Shown: piece after piece, positions 9,155 through 17,927 of the stretch
Layout: each line of letters begins with the position of its first letter
How positions within the stretch are numbered: position 1 is the first letter of the stretch
NCBI RefSeq assembly: GCF_009696685.2
Contig: NZ_CP102355.1
Coordinates: 959,001 to 1,023,000, forward strand
Length of the DNA stretch: 64,000 nucleotides
Source: Paracoccus sp. SMMA_5_TC
Lineage (GTDB): Bacteria > Pseudomonadota > Alphaproteobacteria > Rhodobacterales > Rhodobacteraceae
Direction: 5' to 3'
The notes under the pieces: model-generated
What the model was told of the DNA's origin: nothing
Seen by the model: only the letters and a program-made list of their open reading frames with translations
Databases searched by the model: none
Translations under genes and position numbers: made by a program

Positions 9155-10438
9155 TTGGACAAGTCACGCGAGAAACCGGCCCGGGATGCGGCCCGCGCAG
9201 GGGCGCTGCGGCTTCTGGCCGCCGTCGAGGAGGGCGCCACCCTGGACGAGGCCGCCGCCGTCATCGAGCGGCTGGCCCCGCCCGATCGCGCCCGCGCCCG
9301 GCGGCTGGCGCTCGAGGTGCTGCGCCGCCAGCAGCGGGTGCAGGCGCTGCTGGCGCCAATGCTGGCGCGCCGTCCCCGGCCCGAGATCCTGCGCATCCTG
9401 CAACTGGCCACGGTCGAGATGCTGGCGTTGGGCCAGGCGCCGCATGGCGTGGTCAATGCCGCCGTCGGCCTGACGCGCGGCCTTGGCCGGCAGGGCCAGG
9501 CGGCGGCGGGCATGGTGAATGCGGTGCTGCGCAAGGTGCCGGCGCTGGCCGAGGCCTGGGCCGCGCTGCCGCCGCAGCAGATGCCCGACTGGCTGCGCGC
9601 GCCGGTGGTTGCCGCCTGGGGCGAGCCCGCAGCCCGCGCCATCGAGGCCGCGCATGAGGCCGGCGCGCCGCTGGACCTGACGCCGCGCGATGAAGCTGCT
9701 GCGGCCGCAATGCCGGGCGAGCGGTTGCCCACCGGCTCGTGGCGGCTGGACGCCGGGGTTCAGGTGTCTGGCCTGCCCGGATATGCCGAAGGCCACTGGT
9801 GGGTGCAGGATGCCGCCGCCGCGCTGGCGGTGCGGCTGCTGGCGCCGCAGCCCGGCGAGGCCATCGCTGATCTTTGCGCCGCGCCGGGCGGCAAGACCTT
9901 GCAGTTGGCCGCGGCCGGGGCGCAGGTCACGGCGCTGGACATCTCGGCCGGTCGCCTGCAACGGGTGGCAGAAAACCTGGCGCGCTGCGGCCTGTCGGCG
10001 CGGCTGGTCGCGGCCGATGCGCTGCACTGGCAGCCCGGCCAGCCGCTGGATGCGGTGCTGCTGGATGCGCCCTGTTCGGCCACCGGCACCATCCGCCGCC
10101 ACCCGGAACTGCCGCTGATCCGCGACGGTGGCCAATTGGCCGAGCTGACGGCGCTGCAGGCGCGGCTGATCGACCACGCGCTGGATCTGCTGAAACCGGG
10201 CGGGCGGCTGGTCTATGCCACCTGTTCGCTGCTGCCCGCCGAGGGCGAGGCGCAGTTGCAGGCGGCCCTGGCGCGCCATTCCGGCCTGCTTGTCGAAACG
10301 CCAGCCGTGCCGGGGGTGCCGCCCGGCTGGTTCGGTCCCGAGGGCGGCCTGCGCCTGCGCCCCGACCTGTGGCCCGAACGCGGCGGCATGGACGGGTTTT
10401 TCATCGTGCGCTTGCGAAAGCCGGGGCCTGTCACCTAA
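9155..10438 (+). CDS. rsmB: 16S rRNA (cytosine-967-C5)-methyltransferase RsmB family protein
   Basis: A 427-residue protein, close to the 429 of E. coli RsmB. The N-terminal NusB-like RNA-binding helical domain spans about 10-135 (RARRLALEVLRRQQ, LGQAPHGVVNAAVGLTR). The SAM-binding domain follows, with DLCAAPGGKT as motif I. The two catalytic cysteines are C307 (LDAPCSATGTIRRHPEL) and C357 (YATCSLLP). It methylates 16S rRNA in the decoding region. The start is TTG at 9155, the only start that places an AAGGGG Shine-Dalgarno (9143-9148) at a good distance; the frame is open further upstream but lacks family sequence. It leads a plus-strand series with the heparinase-like gene (30-base gap) and purH. 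Confidence 0.92.
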   Translation: MDKSREKPARDAARAGALRLLAAVEEGATLDEAAAVIERLAPPDRARARRLALEVLRRQQRVQALLAPMLARRPRPEILRILQLATVEMLALGQAPHGVVNAAVGLTRGLGRQGQAAAGMVNAVLRKVPALAEAWAALPPQQMPDWLRAPVVAAWGEPAARAIEAAHEAGAPLDLTPRDEAAAAAMPGERLPTGSWRLDAGVQVSGLPGYAEGHWWVQDAAAALAVRLLAPQPGEAIADLCAAPGGKTLQLAAAGAQVTALDISAGRLQRVAENLARCGLSARLVAADALHWQPGQPLDAVLLDAPCSATGTIRRHPELPLIRDGGQLAELTALQARLIDHALDLLKPGGRLVYATCSLLPAEGEAQLQAALARHSGLLVETPAVPGVPPGWFGPEGGLRLRPDLWPERGGMDGFFIVRLRKPGPVT

Positions 10439-10468
10439 GGTTGTGCTGTCCCAGCCACTGGCCAGCCC

Positions 10469-12118
10469 ATGACCGACACCACGCTTGCGCCCCCCGGGTT
10501 CCTGCGCCGTCCCGAACCCAAGGCCATCGGCCATGCCGGCCGCGGCGAACAGATCGTCGCCGGGGTGCTGCATCTGGGCGGCATGACGCTGACGGGCGAT
10601 TTCATGGCCGCCGCCCTGCCGCCGACGCTGGCGGGGGAACTGCACGGCTTTGGCTGGCTGGACGATCTGGCGGCGCTGGGCACGCCGCCCGCGCGTGCCA
10701 TCGCCCAGGAACAGGTTCTGCTGTGGCTGCGCCGTCACCCGCAGCCGCAGCCGCAAACCCCGGAATGGGCGCCCGAGATCGCCGGCCGGCGGCTGCTGCG
10801 TTGGGTCTTTCATGCGGGGATGATCCTGCCCGGCCTGGACCGCGACGGCGCGCGGCCGTATTTTCGCGGCCTTGATCTGCATCTGGGGCATTTGCGCGAC
10901 AGCTGGTATGACAGTCAGGACGGGCTGGCCCGGCTCGAGGCGCTGGCGGGCCTGGCCATCGCCGCGCTGCATCTGCGCGAACGTCAGGCGCTGGCCGGTC
11001 CGGCATTGACCGCCCTTGCCGAAGAGGCCGAGGCCATGGGCCTCGAGGCGCTGACCGAAAGCCGCGCGCCCGAAACCCTGCTCGAGGCGATGGCGCTTCT
11101 GGTCTGGGCCCGCGAGGTCGCCGAAGAGGCCGGCCAGCCCGTGCCCACCCAACTGATGACGATGATCGGCCGCATCGCGCCGATCCTGCGGGCGCTGCGC
11201 CACGCCGATGGCGGCCTGCCCTGCTTTCACGGCGGCGGTCGCGGGGCGCCCGGGCGGCTGGACCGCTGCCTGCGCGCGGCGCCCGGCCCGGCCCTGCCGG
11301 CGCAGGGGCTGGCGATGGGCTATGCGCGCATGGCGCGCGGGCGCAGCACGCTGATCCTGGATGCGGCGTCGCCGCCGGCGGGGCCTTCGGCGGCCACGGC
11401 CCATGCCTCGACCCTGGGGTTCGAGCTGACGGTCCAGCGCCAACCGCTGATCGTCAATTGCGGGCCCGGCGGCGGCTTCGGCGCGACATGGGCACGGGCC
11501 AGTCGCGCCACCGCCAGCCATTCGGCGCTGTGCCTGGCGGGGCTGTCATCCTCGCGGTTGAAGCCCGATCTGCTGCCGGGCGAGCCCGACCTGCTGACGG
11601 CGCGGCCGGAACTGGTCTGGGCGGGTGATTGCGACGCGCTGGGCAACCTGACCGCGCCCGATTGCGGTCCGGCCCATGCGCCGCATCCGGCGCATCTGCT
11701 GGCCGGCCATGACGGCTGGCTGCAAAGCCACGGGCTGACGCATCTGCGCGAATTGTGGCTGGAACCCGACGGGCTGACCCTGCGCGGCGAGGATTCGCTG
11801 GCGGCACTGGATGCCAGCGCCCAGGCACGGCTGGAACGGTTGCGGCCCGACGATGGCCTGGCCTTCGATCTGCATTTCCACCTGCACCCCGAAATCAGCG
11901 CCGAGACCGAATCCGGGGGCGTCCGGCTGCTGTTGCCCGACGGCCAGGAATGGCGCTTTAACCATGACGGGGTCGGGCAGGCGCGGCTCGAGCCATCGTG
12001 CCTGCTGGACCCGGCCCTGCCGGCGCCGCGGCCGTCGCTGCAGATCGTGCTTTCTGCGCGGCTTCTGGGGCGCGCCATCCAGATCGGCTGGACCTTGGCG
12101 CGTTCCGGCGCTAGGTGA
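10469..12118 (+). CDS. Heparinase II/III family protein
   Basis: A 549-residue protein of the heparinase II/III-like family. The N-terminal part (about 60-290) is helix-rich with Trp/Arg motifs such as WLRRHP, WVFHAGMI and DSWYDSQDG, as in the alpha/alpha toroid of polysaccharide lyases. The rest is beta-rich, with GFELTVQRQPLIVNCGPGG and an ASRATASHSALCL block that holds a candidate catalytic His. The family includes lyases acting on uronic acid polymers. This copy has no signal peptide or membrane segment, so it would be cytoplasmic, which is odd for an exo-acting lyase. It sits between rsmB and purH on the same strand, a place where relatives recur in Rhodobacteraceae. The substrate is unknown. 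Confidence 0.82.
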   Translation: MTDTTLAPPGFLRRPEPKAIGHAGRGEQIVAGVLHLGGMTLTGDFMAAALPPTLAGELHGFGWLDDLAALGTPPARAIAQEQVLLWLRRHPQPQPQTPEWAPEIAGRRLLRWVFHAGMILPGLDRDGARPYFRGLDLHLGHLRDSWYDSQDGLARLEALAGLAIAALHLRERQALAGPALTALAEEAEAMGLEALTESRAPETLLEAMALLVWAREVAEEAGQPVPTQLMTMIGRIAPILRALRHADGGLPCFHGGGRGAPGRLDRCLRAAPGPALPAQGLAMGYARMARGRSTLILDAASPPAGPSAATAHASTLGFELTVQRQPLIVNCGPGGGFGATWARASRATASHSALCLAGLSSSRLKPDLLPGEPDLLTARPELVWAGDCDALGNLTAPDCGPAHAPHPAHLLAGHDGWLQSHGLTHLRELWLEPDGLTLRGEDSLAALDASAQARLERLRPDDGLAFDLHFHLHPEISAETESGGVRLLLPDGQEWRFNHDGVGQARLEPSCLLDPALPAPRPSLQIVLSARLLGRAIQIGWTLARSGAR

Positions 12119-12157
12119 CGGGCCAAATCCGCCATCCATGCACGGGACCATGAGCCG

Positions 12158-13747
12158 ATGACCGACCGTATTCCGCTGAAGCGCGCGCTGATTTCCGTTT
12201 CCGACAAGACCGGCCTTGTGGATTTTGCCCGTGCCCTGGCCGCGCGCGGGGTCGAGATCCTGTCCACCGGCGGCACCGCCCGGTCGCTGCGCGAGGCCGG
12301 GCTGAGCGTCATCGATGTGGCCGAGGTCACCGGCTTTCCCGAAATGATGGACGGCCGCGTCAAGACCCTGCACCCGGCGGTGCATGGCGGGCTGCTGGCC
12401 CTGCGCGACAATCAGGAACACATGGCGGCGGCCCAGGCCCATGGCATCGGGCTGATCGACCTGCTGGTGGTCAACCTCTATCCCTTCGAGGCGACGGTGG
12501 CCAAGGGCGCCGACCATGACGACTGTATCGAGAACATCGACATCGGCGGGCCGGCGATGATCCGCGCCGCGGCCAAGAACCACGCCTTTGTCACCGTGGT
12601 TGTGGATGTGCAGGACTATGCCGCGGTGCTGGCGGAACTGGACGCCAACGATGACCGCACCAGCCTTGCCTTTCGCCAGCGCCAGGCGCAGATCGCCTAT
12701 GCCCGCACCGCCGCCTATGACGCGGCGGTGTCGAACTGGCTGGCGCAGGCGATCGGCGACCAGGCGCCGCGCCGGCGCAGCTTCGCCGGCGAACTGGCGC
12801 AGACCCTGCGCTATGGCGAGAACCCGCATCAATCGGCGGCCTTCTATACCGACGGCTCGAACCGCCCCGGGGTCGCCACCGCCCGCCAGTGGCAGGGCAA
12901 GGAGCTGAGCTACAACAACATCAACGACACCGACGCCGCCTTTGAACTGGTGGCCGAGTTCGATCCGGCCGACGGACCGGCGGTGGCGATCATCAAGCAC
13001 GCCAACCCCTGCGGCGTCGCCCGCGGCGCCACCGCGCTCGAGGCCTATCGCCGCGCCTTCGACTGTGACCGCACCTCTGCCTTTGGCGGCATCATCGCGT
13101 TGAACGGCGTCCTGGACGGCGAGACCGCCCGCGCCATCACCGACATCTTCACCGAGGTGGTGATCGCCCCCGACGCCACCGACGAGGCGCGCGAGGTCTT
13201 TGCTGCCAAGAAGAACCTGCGCCTGCTGACCACCGGCGGCCTGCCCGATCCGCGTGCGCCCGGCCTGGCCTTTCGCCAGGTGGCCGGCGGCTTTCTGGTG
13301 CAGGGCCGCGACAATGGCGTGATCCAGCCGGCCGAACTGCGGGTGGTGACGCAACGCCAGCCCGATGCCGGCGAAATGCAGGATCTGCTGTTCGCCTGGA
13401 CCGTGGCCAAGCATGTGAAATCGAACGCCATCGTCTATGCCCGCGACCTGGCTACCGTCGGCATCGGCGCCGGCCAGATGAGCCGGGTCGATTCCACCCG
13501 CATCGGCAAGCGCAAGTCCGAAGACATGGCCGAGGCCCTCGGCCTGCCGCAGGCGCTGAGCATCGGCGCATCGGTCGCCTCGGATGCGTTCTTTCCCTTT
13601 GCCGACGGCATCGAGGCCCTGGCCGCGGCCGGCGCCCGCGCGGTGATCCAGCCCGGCGGTTCGATGCGCGACGCCGAGGTGATCGCCGCCGCCGACCGGC
13701 TGGGCCTGGCGATGGTGTTCACCGGCCAGCGGCATTTCCGGCACTGA
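12158..13747 (+). CDS. purH: Bifunctional AICAR transformylase / IMP cyclohydrolase
   Basis: A 529-residue PurH of normal length, carrying out the last two steps of de novo IMP synthesis: formylation of AICAR by 10-formyl-THF, then ring closure. The N-terminal MGS-like cyclohydrolase domain (1-150) shows [26 protein letters not shown] and [15 protein letters not shown]. The AICAR transformylase domain holds [13 protein letters not shown], the KHANPCGVA catalytic Lys-His motif and [11 protein letters not shown], and ends with the usual FTGQRHFRH. The final base of its TGA stop is the first base of the lspA ATG. Identity is essentially certain. Confidence 0.98.
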   Translation: MTDRIPLKRALISVSDKTGLVDFARALAARGVEILSTGGTARSLREAGLSVIDVAEVTGFPEMMDGRVKTLHPAVHGGLLALRDNQEHMAAAQAHGIGLIDLLVVNLYPFEATVAKGADHDDCIENIDIGGPAMIRAAAKNHAFVTVVVDVQDYAAVLAELDANDDRTSLAFRQRQAQIAYARTAAYDAAVSNWLAQAIGDQAPRRRSFAGELAQTLRYGENPHQSAAFYTDGSNRPGVATARQWQGKELSYNNINDTDAAFELVAEFDPADGPAVAIIKHANPCGVARGATALEAYRRAFDCDRTSAFGGIIALNGVLDGETARAITDIFTEVVIAPDATDEAREVFAAKKNLRLLTTGGLPDPRAPGLAFRQVAGGFLVQGRDNGVIQPAELRVVTQRQPDAGEMQDLLFAWTVAKHVKSNAIVYARDLATVGIGAGQMSRVDSTRIGKRKSEDMAEALGLPQALSIGASVASDAFFPFADGIEALAAAGARAVIQPGGSMRDAEVIAAADRLGLAMVFTGQRHFRH

Positions 13748-14469
13748 TGGCCGCGCCCGCCGCCCCGCGGGCCCGCAAGGGCCCCGTCGCCCCCCGCCGC
13801 CGCGCGAAAAAGCCGCCGCCGCCCTCGGTCTGGCGGGCGGTGCTGATCGCGGCCGGGGCGGTCTTTGTGCTGGATCAGGTGCTGAAATATCTGGTCGTGC
13901 ACACGCTGCGGCTGGATCGGGTGCGCGAAATCGACGTGCTGGATCCTTGGCTGAATCTGCGCATGGCCTGGAACCAGGGCATGAACTTCGGCCTGTTCGC
14001 CAGCGATGTCGAGGTGATGCGCTGGGTGCTGATCGCGATCGCGCTGGCGGTTTGCCTGTGGGTCGCGATCTGGATCGGGCGCGCGCGGCCGTCGCGCTTT
14101 GCCCAGGTCGCGGCCGGGCTGCTGATCGGCGGCGCGCTGGGCAATGTGGTGGACCGGCTGCTTTACGGCGCGGTCGCCGATTTCCTGAACATGTCGCTGC
14201 CGGGCTGGCGCAACCCATACAGCTTCAACCTGGCCGACATCGCCATCTTCCTGGGTGCCGTGGGCCTTGTGCTGCAACCGCCCGAATCCAAGCCCCAGCC
14301 CAGGCGTCGCCGCAACCCGGCCCAGCCGCGGGTCTCGCCGCGCCCGGCGCCGCGCGCCAAGGCGTCAGCCGAGGCCACGCCCCCGGCGACCGATGCCACG
14401 GCCGCGCCCGAACAGGGCCGGTTGGCGCTGGACGACAAGACCCGTGACGGGGACGGCAAGACGCGCTAG
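13747..14469 (+). CDS. lspA: Prolipoprotein signal peptidase (signal peptidase II) with N- and C-terminal extensions
   Basis: A 240-residue membrane aspartyl protease that removes signal peptides from diacylglyceryl-modified prolipoproteins. The core (about 28-178) has four TM helices and the family motifs LDQVLKYLV (42-50), [10 protein letters not shown] (75-84), [10 protein letters not shown] with catalytic D136, and [11 protein letters not shown] with catalytic D164. Usual LspA proteins are about 160 residues. This one adds about 26 Pro/Arg/Lys-rich residues at the start and about 60 Pro/Arg/Ala-rich residues after the last helix. The extensions look disordered and the + charges suggest they are cytosolic. 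It is coupled to purH and precedes a lipoprotein gene, a possible substrate. Confidence 0.93.
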   Translation: MAAPAAPRARKGPVAPRRRAKKPPPPSVWRAVLIAAGAVFVLDQVLKYLVVHTLRLDRVREIDVLDPWLNLRMAWNQGMNFGLFASDVEVMRWVLIAIALAVCLWVAIWIGRARPSRFAQVAAGLLIGGALGNVVDRLLYGAVADFLNMSLPGWRNPYSFNLADIAIFLGAVGLVLQPPESKPQPRRRRNPAQPRVSPRPAPRAKASAEATPPATDATAAPEQGRLALDDKTRDGDGKTR

Positions 14470-14500
14470 AACGGCGCCAGAGGAACAAGAGGGACATCAG

Positions 14501-15052
14501 ATGCGGGCGATCGTGCTGACCATGACCTTGCTGGGGCTTGCCGCCTGTAGCAGCGATCCGCATCTGATGAACATGAATGCCGGCAGCTCCAGCCCGGATG
14601 AATTCGGCATCGTTCCGACCCGACCGCTGACCATGCCGGCCGATCTGAACATGCTGCCGCCGCCCACGCCGGGCGGCAGCAACATCACCGACCCGACGCC
14701 CCAGGCCGATGCGGTGGCGGTTCTGGGCGGCAATCCCGCGCAATTGTCGGCGCAGGGCAGCCCGGCCAGCGATGCGGCGCTGCTGGCCTATACCGGGCGC
14801 CTGGGCCGCGACCCGGGCATTCGCCAGACCGTGGCGCAAGAGGATGTCGAATGGCGCTCCCGCAACGGCCGGCGCCTGCTCGAGGTGCTGGCGCGCACCA
14901 ATGTCTATTACCGCGCCTATGAGCCGATGACGCTGGACAGCTGGGCCGAGCTGAAACGCTGGCGTCCGACCGGGGTGCTGCTGCCCGCCGCCCCGCCCGA
15001 GGTGCGCCAGCCCCGGCCGGTGAATCCCGATCCGCGGCTGCTGAACCGCTAG
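14501..15052 (+). CDS. DUF3035 family lipoprotein
   Basis: A 183-residue predicted lipoprotein. The short signal peptide MRAIVLTMTLLGLAAC contains an LAAC lipobox with the lipidated Cys at position 16. A Pro/Asn-rich stretch follows, containing the family block DEFGIVPTRPLTMPADL (about 32-48), then a helical C-terminus with DVEWRSRNGRRLLEVLARTN. The family is largely restricted to Alphaproteobacteria and its function is unknown. The gene lies 31 bases after lspA, has GGGACATC before its ATG, and is probably in the same transcript. This placement next to the enzyme that matures lipoproteins, and before two M16 peptidases, is typical of the group. Confidence 0.85.
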   Translation: MRAIVLTMTLLGLAACSSDPHLMNMNAGSSSPDEFGIVPTRPLTMPADLNMLPPPTPGGSNITDPTPQADAVAVLGGNPAQLSAQGSPASDAALLAYTGRLGRDPGIRQTVAQEDVEWRSRNGRRLLEVLARTNVYYRAYEPMTLDSWAELKRWRPTGVLLPAAPPEVRQPRPVNPDPRLLNR

Positions 15053-15098
15053 CTCCGGGGGCCGATCACGGCGAGATGACAGGCCGCGGGCTTGCGCC

Positions 15099-15128
15099 CG
15101 GGCGACACAGGCGGCAGGCTGTCGCCCG
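15099..15128. other. Inverted repeat before the M16 peptidase gene
   Basis: CGGGCGACA (15099-15107) and TGTCGCCCG (15120-15128) form a 9-bp perfect inverted repeat with a 12-base loop, in the 100-base gap between the DUF3035 lipoprotein gene and the first M16 peptidase gene. It could end the upstream transcript or bind a regulator; there is no T-run. Confidence 0.35.
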
Positions 15129-15152
15129 CGTCCCCGCAACCGGAGCCCGCCG

Positions 15153-16574
15153 ATGACACGCCCCACACGCCTGGCCGCCGCCGCGTTGGCCTTGGCCGCG
15201 ACACCCGCCCTGGCCGAAATGCCGCCCGGTATCAGCCACTTCACCCTGCCCAACGGCCTTGAAACCGTGGTGATCGAGGATCACCGCGCCCCGGTCGTGG
15301 TGCAGATGCTGTGGTATCGGATCGGGTCGGCCGACGAACAGCCGGGCAAGTCGGGGATTGCGCATTACCTGGAACATCTGATGTTCAAGGGCACCGACAA
15401 GCTGGCTGCGGGCGAGCTGTCAAAGACCGTGACCGCCAATGGCGGCATGGACAATGCCTTTACCAGCTATGACTACACCACCTATTTCCAGCGCATCGCC
15501 GCCGATCGGCTGCCGCTGATCATGCAGATGGAGGCCGACCGCATGGCCAACCTGCGCATCGGCGAGGACGATTGGCAGGCCGAGCGCCAGGTGGTGCTCG
15601 AGGAACGCTCGCAGCGCACCGACAGCGACCCCGGCGCCCAGTTCGCCGAGGAACGCAGCGCGGTGCAGTTCTACAACCACCCCTATGGTCGCCCGGTGAT
15701 CGGCTGGCGTCAGGAGATGGAGGCGCTGACGCGCGAGGATGCCATCGCCTGGTATGATGCCCATTACGCCCCGAACGATGCGGTGCTGATCGTCGCCGGC
15801 GACGTGACTGCCCAGCAGGTGCAGGATCTGGCGCAGCAATATTACGGGCCGATACCGCCGAAGCCCGGCGCCACCCGCAAGCCGCGACCGCAAGAGCCGG
15901 TGCAATATTCGCCCCGTCGCATCCAGCGCAGCGATCCGCGCGTCGCCCAGCCGGTGATGACACGCACGGTCATCGCCCCCGAACGCAACCCGGGCGATCA
16001 GCGCACCGCCGCGGCGCTGAGCGTGCTGGCCGAACTGCTTGCCGGATCGGCCCAGACCTCGGTGCTGGCGCGCGAACTGGTGCTGACGGGCAAGGCGCTT
16101 TACGTCGATGCCGCCTATGACGGGCTGTCGGTCGATCCGACCACCTTCGGCCTGTCGCTGGTCCCCGCCCCCGGCGTCGACAATGCCGAGGCCGAGGCGG
16201 CGCTGGACGCGGCGCTGAACAGGTTTCTGAAGGACGGGCCCGACCCGGCGGAGCTTGACCGGGTCAAGACCCGGATCCGGGCCGCGCGCATCTATGCCCA
16301 GGATTCGGCGCATGGTCGCGCCTATGACTATGGCCAGGGCCTGGCGACCGGGCTGACGGTGCAGGATGTCAACGACTGGCCCGAGATCCTGGCCGCCGTC
16401 ACCGCCGAGGACATCCGCGCCGCCGCCCGGCTGGTGCTGGACAATCCCGCCACCGTCACCGGCTGGCTGCTGCCCGCCGAAGGCAGTGATGCCCCGCCCG
16501 AGGCCGCCCTGTCCACACCGGCCCCGTTGACGACCCAGACCCAGACCCAGACCGAACCGGGGGAACAGCCATGA
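15153..16574 (+). CDS. M16 family zinc metallopeptidase, catalytic member
   Basis: A 473-residue periplasmic peptidase of the pitrilysin/insulinase family. A signal peptide ends near residue 21 (ATPALA). The inverted zinc motif HxxEH is H71-Y-L-E74-H75 (IAHYLEHLMFKGT), with a third Glu ligand expected in the EERSQRTDSDPGAQFAEE helix. An N-terminal M16 domain and a second inactive M16C-type domain (about 195-380) are present. Paired with the next gene, whose ATG overlaps its end by four bases, it resembles the two-subunit bacterial M16 enzymes in which one subunit carries zinc and the other completes the chamber. The C-terminus carries a short TQ repeat. Substrate unknown. Confidence 0.9.
   Translation: MTRPTRLAAAALALAATPALAEMPPGISHFTLPNGLETVVIEDHRAPVVVQMLWYRIGSADEQPGKSGIAHYLEHLMFKGTDKLAAGELSKTVTANGGMDNAFTSYDYTTYFQRIAADRLPLIMQMEADRMANLRIGEDDWQAERQVVLEERSQRTDSDPGAQFAEERSAVQFYNHPYGRPVIGWRQEMEALTREDAIAWYDAHYAPNDAVLIVAGDVTAQQVQDLAQQYYGPIPPKPGATRKPRPQEPVQYSPRRIQRSDPRVAQPVMTRTVIAPERNPGDQRTAAALSVLAELLAGSAQTSVLARELVLTGKALYVDAAYDGLSVDPTTFGLSLVPAPGVDNAEAEAALDAALNRFLKDGPDPAELDRVKTRIRAARIYAQDSAHGRAYDYGQGLATGLTVQDVNDWPEILAAVTAEDIRAAARLVLDNPATVTGWLLPAEGSDAPPEAALSTPAPLTTQTQTQTEPGEQP
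16533..16553 (+). repeat. Short hexanucleotide repeat in the first M16 peptidase gene
   Basis: ACCCAG is repeated three times plus ACC, encoding TQTQTQT near the C-terminus of the catalytic M16 protein. The unit is a multiple of three, so slippage would change only the number of Thr-Gln pairs in a likely disordered tail. Confidence 0.7.
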
Positions 16575-17884
16575 TCCGCGCCCTTGCCGCCTGCCTGCTG
16601 CTGGCCTTGTCCGGCCTGCCGGCGCGTGCCATCGACATTCAGCAGGTGACCTCACCCGGCGGCATCAGCGCCTGGCTGGTCGAGGATCATTCGATCCCCT
16701 TCACCGCGCTGACGCTGATGTTCCGCGGCGGCGCCAGCATGGACCCGCCCGACCGGCGCGGCGCCGTCAGCCTGATGACCGCGCTGCTCGAGGAAGGCGC
16801 GGGCGAACGCGATTCGGTGCAATATGCCCAGGCGGTCGAGGATCTGGGCGCGCGCTTCGGCTTTGACGCCGGCGATGACGCGCTGCGGGTCAGCGCCCGC
16901 ATGCTCAGCGAGAACCGTGACCAGGCGGCCGATCTGCTGCGCGATGCCCTGACCCGGCCGCGGTTCGATCCCGATGCGGTGGAACGCGTGCGCGCCCAGC
17001 TTCAGGCCGCCATCCGCGCCGAGGCGACCGATCCCCAGGCCATCGCCACCAAGGAACTGGCGCGTCAGGCCTGGGGCGATCACCCCTATGCCAGTTCGGT
17101 GAACGGCAGCCGCGAATCGGTCGCGGCATTGAATCACGACGATCTGCGCGATGCCCAGGCGCGGCTGCTGGCGCGCGATCGGGTGGTGGTGGCCGCCGCC
17201 GGCGACATCACCGGGCCGGAACTGGGGCTGCTGCTGGATCGGGTGCTGGGCGATCTGCCGGCCAAGGGCAGCGCCCCGCTGCCGCCGCCCGCGCAGCTGC
17301 AACTGACGGGCGGCGTCACCGTGATCGACTGGGACAGCCCGCAGACGGTAGTCAGCTTTGCCCAACCCGGCCTGCCGATGTCGGACCCGGACTATTTCGC
17401 CGCGCTGGTGGCCGATCACATCCTGGGCGGGGGCGGGTTTTCCTCGCGGTTGATGGATCAGATCCGGGAAAAGCGCGGGCTGACCTATGGTGTCGGCACC
17501 GGCCTTGCCAATGGCGTCTATGGCCAGACCTGGCAGGGCGGCATGGCCAGCGCCAATGACAAGGTCGCCGAGGCGGTGGCGCTGATCCGCGCCGAATGGG
17601 ACCGCTTTGCCCGCGACGGTGTCACCGATCGCGAACTGACCGATGCCAAGACCTATCTGACCGGGGAATATCCGCTGCGCTTCGACGGCAATGGCAAGAT
17701 CGCCGGCATCCTGGCGGGGATGCAGCTGATCGGCCTGCCGGCGGATTATGTCAACACCCGGAACGGCATGATCGAGGCGGTCACCGCCGAGGACGTGCAG
17801 CGCGTGGCCCGCAGGCTGCTCGATTCCCGCCAGATCCGTTTCGTGCTGGTCGGCCGGCCGCAGGGGATCGAGGCCAGCCCCTGA
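16571..17884 (+). CDS. M16 family peptidase-like protein, non-catalytic partner
   Basis: A 437-residue periplasmic M16 homologue with a signal peptide ending near residue 20 (GLPARA). The fold is intact: [19 protein letters not shown] at the start of the first domain and [23 protein letters not shown] in the second, which carries the conserved substrate-binding Arg-Tyr pair of M16 proteins. At the position of the zinc motif it reads [10 protein letters not shown], so no HxxEH is present and it cannot bind zinc in the usual way. It is a full-length, undamaged frame, so this is a specialised partner rather than a pseudogene. Its ATGA overlap with the preceding catalytic subunit supports a heterodimer. 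Confidence 0.9.
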   Translation: MIRALAACLLLALSGLPARAIDIQQVTSPGGISAWLVEDHSIPFTALTLMFRGGASMDPPDRRGAVSLMTALLEEGAGERDSVQYAQAVEDLGARFGFDAGDDALRVSARMLSENRDQAADLLRDALTRPRFDPDAVERVRAQLQAAIRAEATDPQAIATKELARQAWGDHPYASSVNGSRESVAALNHDDLRDAQARLLARDRVVVAAAGDITGPELGLLLDRVLGDLPAKGSAPLPPPAQLQLTGGVTVIDWDSPQTVVSFAQPGLPMSDPDYFAALVADHILGGGGFSSRLMDQIREKRGLTYGVGTGLANGVYGQTWQGGMASANDKVAEAVALIRAEWDRFARDGVTDRELTDAKTYLTGEYPLRFDGNGKIAGILAGMQLIGLPADYVNTRNGMIEAVTAEDVQRVARRLLDSRQIRFVLVGRPQGIEASP

Positions 17885-17927
17885 CGAATCCTTTCCCCCC
17901 CGCCGCAGCCCTGCTAGATATGGGGGC

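Noticed and set aside
9164..14218. Long minus-strand open frames opposite rsmB, the heparinase-like gene and purH
   Set aside because: Their composition (Gln, Arg, Gly and His rich) is that of antisense reading of G+C-rich genes; the plus-strand genes have complete family motifs.
16571..17884. The second M16 gene as a pseudogene because it lacks HxxEH
   Set aside because: The frame is complete, has a signal peptide and keeps the rest of the family motifs; zinc-free partners are normal in this family.
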